Assembly: GCF_900102795.1 (NCBI RefSeq)
Contig: NZ_FMWG01000010.1
Location: 1 to 64,000, forward strand
Direction of reading: 5' to 3'
Source: Epibacterium ulvae
GTDB lineage: Bacteria; Pseudomonadota; Alphaproteobacteria; Rhodobacterales; Rhodobacteraceae
DNA: 64,000 bases
This document shows, piece by piece, positions 9,872-19,288 of this stretch (within the stretch, counting starts at the first letter, position 1; each line of letters opens with the position of its first letter). A model generated the notes under the pieces. The model was given only the letters and a program-made list of their open reading frames with translations. It did no database searches and had not been told where the DNA came from. A program made the position numbers and the translations under genes.

Positions 9872-11422
9872 ATGGCAGTCTTTCGTGCGGCGCTTGCAGC
9901 CGCACTTCTCTTTTTTAGTCATTGCGTTTTAGCGCTTGCGCAGGACGTTACTTTATCATCACAGGATGGATCTGTTGAAATCAATGGAGACCTTTTGGGA
10001 TTCGATGGTGAATTCTACCGTGTGAATACCAAATTTGGCGAACTCACAGTTGATGGGTCCGGCGTGCGCTGTGACGGGCCCGGATGTCCAAGCCTGTCTG
10101 ATTTTGTGGCAGAGGTTTCCTTTTCCGGTTCTACAGCCATGGCGGATGTGTTGATACCTGCATTGATCGAAGGGTTTTCGCTGCGCAATGGGTTTCAAAC
10201 GCATCGGGATGCGCTGGGCGGTGGCAATTTTGAATATACGCTGCGCGAAGCGGGCGGCCGTATTGCCGCACGGTTTTCATTTTTTGTCAGCAATACGGAT
10301 GATGGGTTTGAAGATCTGTTGAACAATGAGACAGACATCGTGCTTGCCCTACGTGAAATTCGTCCTGCAGAGCGTCAACGCGCAGAGGCGCTTGGCATGG
10401 GGGATATGACAAGCGCTGCACAAAGTCGCGTGGTCGCTTTGGACGCTTTGGTTCCCGTAGTCTCGCCTGATAACCCGGTGCGGGATATCACCCTGCCTCA
10501 GCTTGTAGGGGTGTTGACCGGGCAGATTTCCAACTGGCAGACGCTTGGCGGTCCAGATGCACCGATTACGGTTCATTTGCCGGTCGCGGCTTCAGGACTC
10601 ACGCAGGCCATACAGGACCGGTTGCTTGGAACCGGATCTTTGGCCCAGAATGTGCGTCGCCATGATCGGCTAAGCAATCTGGGCCGTCGGGTTGCGACAG
10701 ATTCGTTTGCTTTTGGTATCACAAGCTTCTCAGAAGCAGATCCCGCGCGAAAACTGATCCTGTCTGGCAGTTGCGGGTTTGAATTGCAGGCTGGACGGCG
10801 GGCGATCAAAACAGAAGATTATCCTCTGAATGCGCCGATGTTTCTGTATCTGCCCGCGCGTCGCTTGCCCAAAATTGCGCGGGACTTCTTATCGTATACC
10901 CGAGGCCCTGGCGCGCAAATTGTGATCCGCAGAGCGGGATTCGTAGACCAAGCCGCCGAAACCATTACGTTAAACGCTCAGGGCGATCGACTGGCAAATG
11001 CAATTTTATCAGGTTCTGATGAAATTGGTCTGGATGAGCTAAATCGAATGGTTTCAACCCTTAAAGGCCATCAGCGTCTTACAACGTCTTTTCGGTTCGA
11101 AGCGGGGTCTTCGCGGCCAGATGCACAGTCTCGGAGCAACATAGAACAGTTGGCGCGTGCGTTAGAGGCAGGTGCTTATGACACGCGTGAATTGTTATTT
11201 GTCGGGTTTTCGGATGGCCAGGGGCCTGCAGCGGGCAATCGCGATATTGCGCTTAAACGGGCACAAGCAGTGCGTGATGCTGTCTTGGCGACAGCTGAAA
11301 CCGCTAATCTGGATCGGGTGACACTTTCGACTGACGCGTTTGGGGAAGCGATGCCGATGGCTTGTGATGACAGTGCCTGGGGACGGCAGGTCAATCGGCG
11401 TGTAGAGGTCTGGGTCAGGTAA
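9872..11422 (+). CDS. PstS-like substrate-binding / OmpA fusion protein
   Basis: The 516-residue protein has a signal peptide (cleavage likely after HCVLALAQ) and a short N-terminal domain with two cysteines in CDGPGC. A phosphate-binding-protein-like region follows at about 90-340 (VSFSGSTAMADVLIPALIEGF). An OmpA peptidoglycan-binding domain occupies about 400-516 (FRFEAGSSRPD, VGFSDGQG, NRRVEVWVR). It is therefore probably periplasmic and tied to the cell wall. The PstS-like part keeps the GSTA-type start of the ligand site, but binding of phosphate is inferred. It is co-directional with the gene just upstream and convergent with radC. Confidence 0.85.
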   Translation: MAVFRAALAAALLFFSHCVLALAQDVTLSSQDGSVEINGDLLGFDGEFYRVNTKFGELTVDGSGVRCDGPGCPSLSDFVAEVSFSGSTAMADVLIPALIEGFSLRNGFQTHRDALGGGNFEYTLREAGGRIAARFSFFVSNTDDGFEDLLNNETDIVLALREIRPAERQRAEALGMGDMTSAAQSRVVALDALVPVVSPDNPVRDITLPQLVGVLTGQISNWQTLGGPDAPITVHLPVAASGLTQAIQDRLLGTGSLAQNVRRHDRLSNLGRRVATDSFAFGITSFSEADPARKLILSGSCGFELQAGRRAIKTEDYPLNAPMFLYLPARRLPKIARDFLSYTRGPGAQIVIRRAGFVDQAAETITLNAQGDRLANAILSGSDEIGLDELNRMVSTLKGHQRLTTSFRFEAGSSRPDAQSRSNIEQLARALEAGAYDTRELLFVGFSDGQGPAAGNRDIALKRAQAVRDAVLATAETANLDRVTLSTDAFGEAMPMACDDSAWGRQVNRRVEVWVR

Positions 11423-11431
11423 CGCGCGTGG

Positions 11432-12196
11432 CTATAAATACCCTTCCGCACTGAAACTGAGTTCGCGCGATTTACCAATAATCAGATGATCATGCACCGT
11501 GATCCCCAAAGGGGTAAGCGCAGCCACAATTTGTTGGGTCATGCTGATATCGCTTTCAGAGGGGGTTGGATCGCCAGAAGGATGATTGTGCACCAAAAGA
11601 ATAGCGCTTGCATTCAGTTCCAAGGCGCGTTTGGCGATTTCACGGGGGTAGACTGGCACATGGTCAACAGTTCCACGCGCTTGCTCTTCATCCGCAATCA
11701 GAACGTTTTTCCGATCAAGATACAGGACGCGAAACTGTTCGATTTCAAGATGTGACATGGCCGTATGGCAATAATCAAGAAGAGCATCCCAACTGGAAAG
11801 AACCTGTCGTTGCATGACACGTGCCCGCGCCAATCGCTGTGCAGCGGCTTCTAGGATCTTGAGATCAGTGATGATAGCTGGTCCAACCTCTGATACTTCG
11901 GCAAGCCGTTCTGTCGGAGCTGTGATGACCCGATTGATATCTCCGAATGTTTTCAGCAACCGATGCGCCAGCGGTTTTACGTCCTTTCGGGGGACTGAGC
12001 GAAACAGAATAAGCTCTAGTAATTCATAGTCCGGCACAGAGGTTGCACCGCCTGTCATAAAGCGTTCGCGCAGGCGTGCACGATGATCTTTAATATAAGA
12101 AGGCAAGCGCGCTTTTGGTAAGACCCCATCAACCTCGGTTGCTTCATCCGCAAACAAAGGGAGGGGGATTTCTTCAAAAGAGGAGTCCTGAGGCAT
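11432..12196 (-). CDS. radC: RadC-family JAB domain protein
   Basis: The 254-residue protein has the RadC layout: a helix-hairpin-helix-like N-terminal half (PDYELLELILF, LAEVSEVGP) and a C-terminal JAB/MPN domain with the metal site LVHNHPSGDPTPSESD. Despite its name, a role in DNA repair is not established for the family. The stop is nine bases from the convergent PstS-OmpA gene. The upstream region is shared with the dnaJ terminator. Confidence 0.93.
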   Translation of the reverse strand: MPQDSSFEEIPLPLFADEATEVDGVLPKARLPSYIKDHRARLRERFMTGGATSVPDYELLELILFRSVPRKDVKPLAHRLLKTFGDINRVITAPTERLAEVSEVGPAIITDLKILEAAAQRLARARVMQRQVLSSWDALLDYCHTAMSHLEIEQFRVLYLDRKNVLIADEEQARGTVDHVPVYPREIAKRALELNASAILLVHNHPSGDPTPSESDISMTQQIVAALTPLGITVHDHLIIGKSRELSFSAEGYL

Positions 12197-12261
12197 TCAT
12201 CCAGTCTGGAAGCGACTCGGTAAATGAAGTCTTAACGCGGGTAAATGCCAGCGTAAAAGAG

Positions 12262-12287
12262 AAACGCTCCCCGATTGGGGAGCGTTT
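12262..12287 (-). terminator. Terminator of dnaJ
   Basis: Perfect 11-bp stem AAACGCTCCCC / GGGGAGCGTTT with a four-base loop lies six bases beyond the dnaJ stop. On the minus strand a T-rich stretch follows. Confidence 0.85.
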
Positions 12288-12292
12288 GTTCG

Positions 12293-13447
12293 TTAGCCCT
12301 TCATGCCATCCCAGAAGCTTTTGACAGAAGAGAAGAAGCTCCCACTTTCGGGGTTGGTGTTCTCTTCGGACAGGTCTTCGAATTCACGCATGATTTCTTT
12401 TTGGCGCGCCGTTAGATTTACGGGTGTTTCAACGGCAAGTTCGATGAACATATCACCAACACCGCCGCCGCGTAGTGTGGGCATACCCTTGCCACGCAAG
12501 CGCATCTGGCGGCCCGATTGGCTGCCTTCGGGAATTTGGACACGCCCGCGGCCACCATCAATGGTCGGGACTTCGATTGCACCACCCAAAGCAGCCTTGG
12601 CCATTGAAACCGGCACGCGGCAATAAAGATTATTGCCATCCCGTTCGAATAGATCATGTGGCGCGACCTCGACAAAGATGTAGAGATCCCCCGGAGGGCC
12701 ACCGCGCAGACCTGCTTCACCTTCGCCTGCAAGACGAATGCGAGTCCCGGTTTCCACACCAGCAGGGATATTCACCGACAAAGAGCGATCTTTCTCAACG
12801 CGGCCATGACCGTGACAGGTTTTACAAGGGTTCTTGATGATCTGCCCCAGCCCCGAGCAAGTCGGGCAGGTGCGTTCAACGGTAAAGAAACCCTGTTGTG
12901 CCCTCACCTTTCCCATGCCCGAACAGGTAGGACAGGTTGTGGGCTCTGCTCCACCTTCGGAACCGGTTCCATCACAGGATGTACAGGCAACAGAGGTTGG
13001 TACCTTGATGGTTTTATGCATACCAGCAAAGGCGTCTTCTAACGTGACCCGCAGATTATACCGCAGGTCAGCACCACGTGTTGCGCGCTGGCGTCCGCCA
13101 CCGCCGCCACGTTGGCCGCCCATAAAGTCACCAAACAGGTCATCAAAGACGTCTGAGAAGGCAGAGGAGAAATCGCCACCGGGATGGCCACCACGTGGAC
13201 CGCCACCACCGCCCATACCCCCTTCAAAAGCAGCATGACCATAGCGGTCATACGCGGCTTTTTTCTCGGGGTCTTTCAGAACGTCGTAGGCTTCGTTGGC
13301 CTCTTTGAACTGTGATTCTGCGTTCGGATTGTCGCTGTTGCGGTCCGGGTGCAGTTCTTTGGCCTTCTTGCGAAAGCCTTTTTTGATTTCATCGGCAGAA
13401 GCCCCTTTGGCCACGCCCAGAATATCGTAATAGTCACGTTTTGACAT
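12293..13447 (-). CDS. dnaJ: Chaperone protein DnaJ
   Basis: DnaJ delivers unfolded clients to DnaK and stimulates its ATPase. The 384-residue protein is a type I Hsp40: J domain with the HPD motif ([11 protein letters not shown], about 32-34), glycine-rich linker around 75-120, four zinc-finger repeats ([32 protein letters not shown]) and a C-terminal client-binding region. It follows dnaK with a strong hairpin in the 77-bp gap. Confidence 0.97.
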   Translation of the reverse strand: MSKRDYYDILGVAKGASADEIKKGFRKKAKELHPDRNSDNPNAESQFKEANEAYDVLKDPEKKAAYDRYGHAAFEGGMGGGGGPRGGHPGGDFSSAFSDVFDDLFGDFMGGQRGGGGGRQRATRGADLRYNLRVTLEDAFAGMHKTIKVPTSVACTSCDGTGSEGGAEPTTCPTCSGMGKVRAQQGFFTVERTCPTCSGLGQIIKNPCKTCHGHGRVEKDRSLSVNIPAGVETGTRIRLAGEGEAGLRGGPPGDLYIFVEVAPHDLFERDGNNLYCRVPVSMAKAALGGAIEVPTIDGGRGRVQIPEGSQSGRQMRLRGKGMPTLRGGGVGDMFIELAVETPVNLTARQKEIMREFEDLSEENTNPESGSFFSSVKSFWDGMKG

Positions 13448-13471
13448 CAGAGTGTCCCTTCTGCCTCAACG

Positions 13472-13508
13472 AAAACGGGCCGGTCCGTGCGCCGGACCGG
13501 CCCGTTTT
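13472..13508 (-). terminator. Strong hairpin between dnaK and dnaJ
   Basis: Perfect 16-bp arms (AAAACGGGCCGGTCCG and its complement) surround a five-base loop. On the minus strand it ends in TTTT. It probably terminates part of dnaK transcription and sets a lower dnaJ level, or stabilises the dnaK mRNA end. Confidence 0.85.
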
Positions 13509-13524
13509 GGCCTAGGCGCAAACG

Positions 13525-15444
13525 TTAGCGCTTGTCGCCGTCCAGATCTTCGAACTCGGCGTCGACAATGTCATCGTCACCGGGGCCTGCTGCTTCGTCT
13601 GCAGCTGCAGGTTCATCACCAGCGTCTTCAGCTTGTGCTTTGTAGATCGCTTCACCCAGCTTCATCGCAGCTTCTGTGACGTTCTGGATGCCAGACTTGA
13701 TCTTATCGGCGTTGGATTTTTCATTTTCCAGATCGTCTTTCAGTGCGGCCAGCGCCAGTTCGATCACTTCAACGGTGGAGGGATCAACCTTGTCGCTGTG
13801 TTCTTCCAGAGATTTCTCAGTGGAGTGTACAAGGCTTTCGGCTTGGTTGCGTGCTTCGATCAGTTCGCGACGCTCTTTATCCGCCTCGGCATTGTCCTCG
13901 GCGTCTTTGACCATTTGTTCGATGTCCTCATCGGACAGGCCGCCAGACGCTTGGATGGTAATCCGGTGCTCTTTGTTGGTGCCTTTGTCTTTTGCTGACA
14001 CAGACACGATGCCGTTGGCGTCGATATCAAAGGTCACTTCAATTTGAGGCAAGCCGCGTGGTGCAGGTGGAATGTCTTCAAGGTTGAATTGGCCAAGAAT
14101 CTTGTTGTCGGCCGCCATTTCACGCTCACCCTGGAACACACGGATGGTTACGGCGTTCTGGTTGTCTTCAGCAGTTGAGAAGACCTGAGATTTTTTTGTT
14201 GGAATGGTGGTGTTGCGGTCGATCAAACGGGTGAAAACGCCACCCAAGGTTTCGATGCCCAGTGACAGTGGGGTCACGTCCAAGAGAACAACGTCTTTCA
14301 CGTCGCCTTGCAGAACGCCGGCCTGAATGGCCGCGCCCATTGCAACAACCTCATCCGGGTTCACACCTTTGTGGGGTTCTTTGCCGAAGAATTTCGTAAC
14401 TTCTTCGATCACTTTGGGCATGCGGGTCATGCCGCCTACCAGAACCACTTCGTCGATGTCAGAAGCAGAGATGCCCGCATCCTTCAACGCAGCTGCACAG
14501 GGTTTCATGGAGTTTTTGATCAAGTCTGCAACCAGGCTTTCCAGTTTCGCACGGGTCAGTTTGATAACCATGTGCAAAGGTTGACCGGTGGAAGGATCCA
14601 TCGAGATAAACGGCTGGTTGATCTCGGTTTGGTTTGCGCTCGACAGTTCGATTTTTGCTTTTTCTGCCGCTTCTTTCAAACGCTGCAGTGCCATCTTGTC
14701 TGCGGTCAGATCAACGCCATGCTCTTTTTTGAACTGATCGGCCAGATAGTTGACGATGCGCATGTCAAAGTCTTCACCACCCAGGAAGGTGTCACCATTG
14801 GTTGACTTTACTTCAAAAAGGCCGTCGTCGATTTCCAGAATGGTGACATCGAATGTACCACCACCAAGGTCATAAACAGCGATGGTTTGGGTGTTCTCTT
14901 TGTCCAGACCATAGGCCAGCGCCGCAGCGGTTGGCTCGTTGATGATACGCAGAACTTCCAGACCGGCAATTTTACCGGCGTCTTTGGTCGCCTGACGCTG
15001 TGCATCGTTGAAATACGCAGGAACGGTAATCACAGCTTGGGTGACTTCCTCACCCAGATAAGATTCTGCGGTCTCTTTCATTTTGCCCAGGGTGAAGGCC
15101 GAGATTTGTGATGGGGAGTATTTCTCACCCTTGGCTTCAACCCATGCATCGCCATTGCCGCCATTCACGACTGCGAAGGGCAGGTTTTTCTTGTCTTTTG
15201 CCAGATGCGTGTCATCTGCGCGGCGACCGATCAGGCGTTTCACACCAAAAATGGTGTTGTCTGGGTTGGTAACAGCCTGACGTTTCGCAGGTTGGCCAAC
15301 CAGGCGCTCTTCGTCGGTAAAGGCGACGATTGACGGCGTGGTGCGCGCGCCTTCAGCGTTTTCAATCACGCGAGGCTGCGAGCCATCCATAAGGGCCACA
15401 CAGGAGTTGGTGGTGCCGAGGTCAATCCCGATAACTTTGCTCAT
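13525..15444 (-). CDS. dnaK: Chaperone protein DnaK (Hsp70)
   Basis: DnaK is the ATP-driven Hsp70 chaperone. The 639-residue protein has the N-terminal signature [13 protein letters not shown], the actin-fold motifs [17 protein letters not shown] and [13 protein letters not shown], a substrate-binding domain, and an acidic C-terminus ([16 protein letters not shown]). I placed the start at ATG 15444, giving the usual [14 protein letters not shown]. The longer frame adds 19 unlikely residues. A sigma-32-like promoter lies about 110 bases upstream. Confidence 0.98.
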   Translation of the reverse strand: MSKVIGIDLGTTNSCVALMDGSQPRVIENAEGARTTPSIVAFTDEERLVGQPAKRQAVTNPDNTIFGVKRLIGRRADDTHLAKDKKNLPFAVVNGGNGDAWVEAKGEKYSPSQISAFTLGKMKETAESYLGEEVTQAVITVPAYFNDAQRQATKDAGKIAGLEVLRIINEPTAAALAYGLDKENTQTIAVYDLGGGTFDVTILEIDDGLFEVKSTNGDTFLGGEDFDMRIVNYLADQFKKEHGVDLTADKMALQRLKEAAEKAKIELSSANQTEINQPFISMDPSTGQPLHMVIKLTRAKLESLVADLIKNSMKPCAAALKDAGISASDIDEVVLVGGMTRMPKVIEEVTKFFGKEPHKGVNPDEVVAMGAAIQAGVLQGDVKDVVLLDVTPLSLGIETLGGVFTRLIDRNTTIPTKKSQVFSTAEDNQNAVTIRVFQGEREMAADNKILGQFNLEDIPPAPRGLPQIEVTFDIDANGIVSVSAKDKGTNKEHRITIQASGGLSDEDIEQMVKDAEDNAEADKERRELIEARNQAESLVHSTEKSLEEHSDKVDPSTVEVIELALAALKDDLENEKSNADKIKSGIQNVTEAAMKLGEAIYKAQAEDAGDEPAAADEAAGPGDDDIVDAEFEDLDGDKR

Positions 15445-15553
15445 CTTTGATCCCTTTTTCTCATCAAGGCGATTACACGAGGTCTGAACCCTTTGTGGCA
15501 TCCATACCCCGAAAACAGTGCGGTTTGGTCTAAACCACGCCGCGTCGAAGCGT

Positions 15554-15582
15554 ATATAAGGAGCGGAAATGATCCCTGCAAG
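15554..15582 (-). promoter_or_regulatory. Sigma-32-type heat-shock promoter of dnaK
   Basis: Read on the minus strand there is CTTGCAG, a 14-base spacer, then CCTTATAT. This matches the heat-shock sigma pattern (CTTG-type -35 and CCNNATNT-type -10 with 13-15 bases between). The -10 lies about 110 bases before the dnaK start, leaving a leader of roughly 100 bases. Confidence 0.65.
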
Positions 15583-15653
15583 CGCCTCAGGACGTGCTGC
15601 GTCGTTGATGGTGAAGTTTTTTCAAGGGATATGGTTAAGAATGGAATAATGCG

Positions 15654-16256
15654 ATGGCAATGTTGCGGGTGCGTGGCTTTGAAATTCACAAATCTTACCT
15701 TTCGCCTGAGGCTCAGCGCGCTTTGATTGACGATCTGCGCCCGCTGTTAAAGGCGGCGCCACTTTTTTCGCCTGAGACGCCGCGGGGTGGAAAGATGTCT
15801 GTGCGGATGACCGCAAGTGGTTCCTATGGTTGGTTTTCCGATGCATCAGGGTATCGATATATAGATCAACACCCGTCCGGACGCCTATGGCCCGCGATTC
15901 CACAGGCTTTGTTAGACTTGTGGTATGCAGCGAGCGGGGCGGATCGCCAACCTGAATGCTGTTTGTTGAATTATTACGGTGAAGACGCGCGTATGGGATT
16001 GCATCAGGATAAGGATGAAGCGGATTTTTCATATCCGGTTGTTTCAATCAGTCTTGGAGATGACGCGTTATTTCGGATCGGGAATATAACGCGCGGCGGT
16101 AAAACTGATTCTGTCTGGCTGAATTCAGGCGATGTTGTAGTGATGGGCGGAGAGGCACGTCTTGCGTATCACGGTGTCGATCGCATTAGGTTTAAATCAT
16201 CGCGCCTGCTGCCTAAGGGCGGGCGTATCAATCTTACTCTGCGGGTGGTTACGTGA
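15654..16256 (+). CDS. alkB: AlkB-family alpha-ketoglutarate-dependent dioxygenase
   Basis: AlkB oxidatively removes alkyl lesions such as 1-methyladenine and 3-methylcytosine from DNA. The 200-residue protein carries the Fe(II) site HxD (GLHQDKDEADF, about 122-124) with a distal histidine in AYHGVDRI. It also has the 2-oxoglutarate-binding arginines in RINLTLR at the end, and the substrate-lid motif NYYGEDARMG. The ATG at 15654 has only a weak upstream purine stretch. A second in-frame ATG six bases later is possible. Its stop lies inside a terminator hairpin. It is divergent from dnaK. Confidence 0.93.
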   Translation: MAMLRVRGFEIHKSYLSPEAQRALIDDLRPLLKAAPLFSPETPRGGKMSVRMTASGSYGWFSDASGYRYIDQHPSGRLWPAIPQALLDLWYAASGADRQPECCLLNYYGEDARMGLHQDKDEADFSYPVVSISLGDDALFRIGNITRGGKTDSVWLNSGDVVVMGGEARLAYHGVDRIRFKSSRLLPKGGRINLTLRVVT

Positions 16257-16273
16257 TCACCCGCAGTATTTTA
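16239..16273 (+). terminator. Terminator overlapping the alkB stop codon
   Basis: Arms CTGCGGGTG and CACCCGCAG (nine perfect base pairs) with a ten-base loop are followed by TATTTT. The hairpin includes the last alkB codons and its stop, and it touches the stop of the convergent permease gene. Confidence 0.7.
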
Positions 16274-17161
16274 GCGCTTGGCGCTCCAGCTGATAGAGAC
16301 ATTCTTGCGCGTATAAAACTCTCCCATCAACCCGATCAGGATCAAGATCAGGGCGATCCAAAGGGCATATTCCCAGCTGCTGAAGTGGGGGTTATAGTTT
16401 TTAAAGATATACCCTCTTGCTTGGTCGATGCAGTGGAACAGTGGGTTCCAGTCAAACAGAGCCAGCATGAAGCTTGGCAATGTGTTGGCAAGAAACATTT
16501 TGCCAGATGCGATCATATTCGCACGTTGATAGACCGTTGAGAGAATGCCAACCAGGCTGGGAGCCCAAGGTTTGAGCACCAGCAAAACCAATCCAACACA
16601 GGATCCTGTCAGCCAGGCCAGCAGGACCATTGCATAGGCGGAAATTGGATCAACAATTTCAACTGGGGTAAAGGCAACATGATAGCCAAATAGAATCAGA
16701 AAGAGCGACAGGGATTGCAGATAAAGTGATCCAAGCGCGGCCGACAGAATCGCAACAATTGTATTCATAGGCGCATGTTGCATCATTGGGCTGCTTGGCC
16801 CTTCAGCACCGGATACGGCACCTACAGCTTTAGTATGGGTCAGAAACAGGAAGACACCTGACATCACGTAAAGCAGAAAGTCGCCCCGTACAGCATTTCC
16901 TTTGACGCCTAAGATTGTAAACATCAGGTAGAAAATCGATACAAACATAATAGCTTGCAGCATGTTCAGACCAAGCGCTATGAGCGCGTTGTTATGTTTG
17001 GAGCGCACACTGCGCACAACCGCGTGAAATACAACTTCGCACATGGTTAAAAAACCAAGGAAAGCTGAAGTGCCTGCGCGTCGTTGACTAAACATCTGTA
17101 CCAAACTTTGTTCGTTCGAGGTCAAATTAACACGGACATATTGCTGATCCGTTGCTTGCAC
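16271..17161 (-). CDS. ABC-2 type polysaccharide/polyol phosphate export permease
   Basis: The 296-residue protein has about six hydrophobic segments (around 60-87, 94-116, 132-158, 172-196, 200-222, 264-284) and the general look of KpsM/RfbD-type ABC-2 permeases, which export capsule or O-antigen chains across the inner membrane. The partner ATPase is not in this window. The N-terminal 50 residues are hydrophilic, with a FSQRRAGTSAFLG interface-helix-like part. It is divergent from cysQ and near galU/galE and glycosyltransferases, which supports a surface-polysaccharide role. Confidence 0.8.
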   Translation of the reverse strand: MQATDQQYVRVNLTSNEQSLVQMFSQRRAGTSAFLGFLTMCEVVFHAVVRSVRSKHNNALIALGLNMLQAIMFVSIFYLMFTILGVKGNAVRGDFLLYVMSGVFLFLTHTKAVGAVSGAEGPSSPMMQHAPMNTIVAILSAALGSLYLQSLSLFLILFGYHVAFTPVEIVDPISAYAMVLLAWLTGSCVGLVLLVLKPWAPSLVGILSTVYQRANMIASGKMFLANTLPSFMLALFDWNPLFHCIDQARGYIFKNYNPHFSSWEYALWIALILILIGLMGEFYTRKNVSISWSAKR

Positions 17162-17214
17162 AGCATAAGAACCATGAGTTTTGTTTACAACATGGCCAAA
17201 AATAGGAGATTTTA

Positions 17215-18012
17215 ATGACCTATGAAGAGTTGATCCCGATCATCCGTAAGCTTGCCATCGAGGCGGGCGCGAAAATTATGGAGATTTACAACTCCGATAA
17301 CTTTGATGTGAAGGTAAAGTCAGACGACAGCCCTGTTACCGAAGCGGATGAAGCGGCAGATGCGTTGATCTCAGCTGGGTTGCGCTCTGCTTTCCCTGAC
17401 ATGATGCTGGTGACGGAAGAGCAGGCAGAATCTCACAGTGCAAAAGGCGATACCTTCCTCATCGTGGACCCGTTGGATGGCACTAAAGAATTCGTGCATC
17501 GTCGTGGCGATTTCACTGTGAATATCGCATTGGTGGAAAAAGGCGTTCCGACACGTGGTGTCGTCTATGCACCGGCGCGGGATCGGATGTTTTACACGCT
17601 CGCAGATGGATCTGCCGTCGAAGAGACGGGGGCGCTTGATCCAAATGTTATTGGTGCAACAACGCCTATCAAGGTAGCAGACAGCGATAACAGTGCTTTG
17701 ATGGTGGTTGCGTCTAAATCGCACCGGGATCAGGCTACAGATGACTACATCTCTAAGTATCAAGTGAAAGACAGCAAAAGTGCAGGATCTTCGCTGAAAT
17801 TCTGCTTGGTTGCAACGGGAGAGGCTGATCTTTACCCGCGCGTCGGGCGGACAATGGAATGGGATACCGCAGCCGGGGATGCTGTTTTGCGCGGCGCAGG
17901 TGGCAAGGTGGTGCGTTTTGATGATCACAGTCCACTAAGCTATGGCAAAGACGGATTCGCGAATCCGTTCTTTATCGCCTACGCACCTGCAGTTGATCTT
18001 AAAAAACCTTAA
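17215..18012 (+). CDS. cysQ: 3'(2'),5'-bisphosphate nucleotidase CysQ
   Basis: CysQ converts 3'-phosphoadenosine-5'-phosphate (PAP), the by-product of sulfotransferases and PAPS reductase, to AMP. The 265-residue protein belongs to the Li+-sensitive, Mg2+-dependent phosphatase family: metal-site motif VDPLDGTKEF (about 83-92), the upstream acidic VTEEQ, and the second motif EWDTAAGDAVLRGAGG (about 218-233). AGGAG precedes the ATG. Its position between a polysaccharide exporter and a sulfotransferase-containing glycan cluster suggests that it clears PAP made there. Confidence 0.93.
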   Translation: MTYEELIPIIRKLAIEAGAKIMEIYNSDNFDVKVKSDDSPVTEADEAADALISAGLRSAFPDMMLVTEEQAESHSAKGDTFLIVDPLDGTKEFVHRRGDFTVNIALVEKGVPTRGVVYAPARDRMFYTLADGSAVEETGALDPNVIGATTPIKVADSDNSALMVVASKSHRDQATDDYISKYQVKDSKSAGSSLKFCLVATGEADLYPRVGRTMEWDTAAGDAVLRGAGGKVVRFDDHSPLSYGKDGFANPFFIAYAPAVDLKKP

Positions 18013-18341
18013 ATAATAGGCAGGCGATGCCGATATTGTCGCGTATTTCACAGAGAGTTCGCGATATTTTGCCCAAAGGTGCCCCAGTTTGTTGTGCCCA
18101 ATCTCTGGGGCTTTAATAATACAAGAGGTGAGCATGGGGGGCGAAGGATCGTCTGGTATATGCTTATGCATTGTAGCGTTAGGGTTACAAAACCGGAATA
18201 ATGGCTGGTGACAGGTTTAAAGGTGACGCTGGACTAGCAATGCACTTGTCAGCCTTGTTGGAGGCTGGCAGAGGTCCAACGGGTTTGTTTGCAGACCTCA
18301 CACCAAGGCCTTTGGTGGTGAATATATAGAGAGAGCGAGTT
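18013..18341. other. 329-bp region between cysQ and galU
   Basis: It contains a weak hairpin at 18081-18111 (GCCCCAG / CTGGGGC, then TTTAATAAT) that may end cysQ transcription. A 25-codon frame at 18134-18211 has AGAGGTGA before its ATG. A smaller inverted repeat CAGCC / GGCTG sits near 18251-18267. The galU promoter should be in the right half. No larger gene is present. Confidence 0.5.
18081..18120 (+). terminator. Probable cysQ terminator
   Basis: Seven perfect base pairs GCCCCAG / CTGGGGC with a 17-base loop, followed by TTTAATAAT. The long loop makes this a weak call. Confidence 0.4.
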
Positions 18342-19235
18342 ATGCGCAGAAAAGTAACAAAAGCAATTTTCCCGGTGGCGGGTCTGGGTACGCGGTTTTT
18401 GCCTGCGACCAAATCTGTGCCAAAAGAAATTATGACTCTCGTTGATCGTCCGCTGGTACAATATGCAATTGATGAAGCGCGCGCGGCGGGTATTGAAGAA
18501 TTTATTTTTGTAACCTCGCGTGGCAAAGGCGCGCTGGAAGATTATTTTGATCGCAGCCCCGTTTTGGAGGCGTCTTTGCGTGAAAAGGGCAAAGACCAAC
18601 TGCTGAACGTGCTGAATGAAACCAACATGGATTCAGGTGCAATTGCGTATGTTCGTCAGCACCAGGCGCTGGGCTTGGGGCACGCGGTCTGGTGCGCGCG
18701 CCGTTTGATTGGTGATGAGCCTTTTGCTGTCATGCTGCCTGATGATGTCATCGCGGCTGAAACATCTTGCCTCAAGCAAATGGTGGAAGCCTATGAAGAG
18801 ACCGGCGGCAATATGGTCGCAACGATGGAAGTCTCACCGGAACAGACCTCATCTTATGGCGTTTTGGATGTGAAAAACGATATGGGGGCCGTTGTCGAAG
18901 CCCGTGGCATGGTTGAAAAACCAAAAGCCGAAGAAGCGCCATCAAATCTTGCTGTGATTGGCCGTTACATTCTGTCTCCATCTGTCCTGACCAACCTCAA
19001 CCACATGAAAGAGGGTGCAGGCGGTGAGATCCAGCTGACGGATGCGATTGCAGAAGATATCGCTGCAGATGTGCCTGTTTACGGCTATCGCTTCAACGGT
19101 CAGCGGTTTGATTGTGGATCAAAAGCAGGCTTTTTGCAGGCTACCGTTGCTTTTGCTCTGGCGCGTGACGATTTGCGCGATGATCTGATGGGCTACATCC
19201 AGCAAGTTTCACAGATGGATAAAGCGGCGCAGTAA
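18342..19235 (+). CDS. galU: UTP-glucose-1-phosphate uridylyltransferase
   Basis: GalU makes UDP-glucose from UTP and glucose-1-phosphate. The 297-residue protein has the nucleotidyltransferase signature GLGTRFLPATKSVPKE (about 14-29), the VMLPDDVI metal site and the RFDCGSKAGFLQA C-terminal motif. It is followed after 53 bases by galE. Together they supply UDP-glucose and UDP-galactose to the glycosyltransferases downstream. A GC-rich hairpin sits in the gap. Confidence 0.96.
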   Translation: MRRKVTKAIFPVAGLGTRFLPATKSVPKEIMTLVDRPLVQYAIDEARAAGIEEFIFVTSRGKGALEDYFDRSPVLEASLREKGKDQLLNVLNETNMDSGAIAYVRQHQALGLGHAVWCARRLIGDEPFAVMLPDDVIAAETSCLKQMVEAYEETGGNMVATMEVSPEQTSSYGVLDVKNDMGAVVEARGMVEKPKAEEAPSNLAVIGRYILSPSVLTNLNHMKEGAGGEIQLTDAIAEDIAADVPVYGYRFNGQRFDCGSKAGFLQATVAFALARDDLRDDLMGYIQQVSQMDKAAQ

Positions 19236-19245
19236 AACTGAGCCT

Positions 19246-19266
19246 CCCGCGCGCTGTGCGCGCGGG
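19246..19266 (+). terminator. Hairpin between galU and galE
   Basis: Eight perfect base pairs CCCGCGCG / CGCGCGGG around a five-base loop. No T run follows, so it may stabilise or attenuate rather than terminate. Confidence 0.45.
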
Positions 19267-19288
19267 CACAGAACGAAGGACAGTTCCA

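Noticed and set aside
14308-14805. 165-codon frame opposite dnaK
   Set aside because: Antisense shadow of a highly expressed, codon-biased gene.
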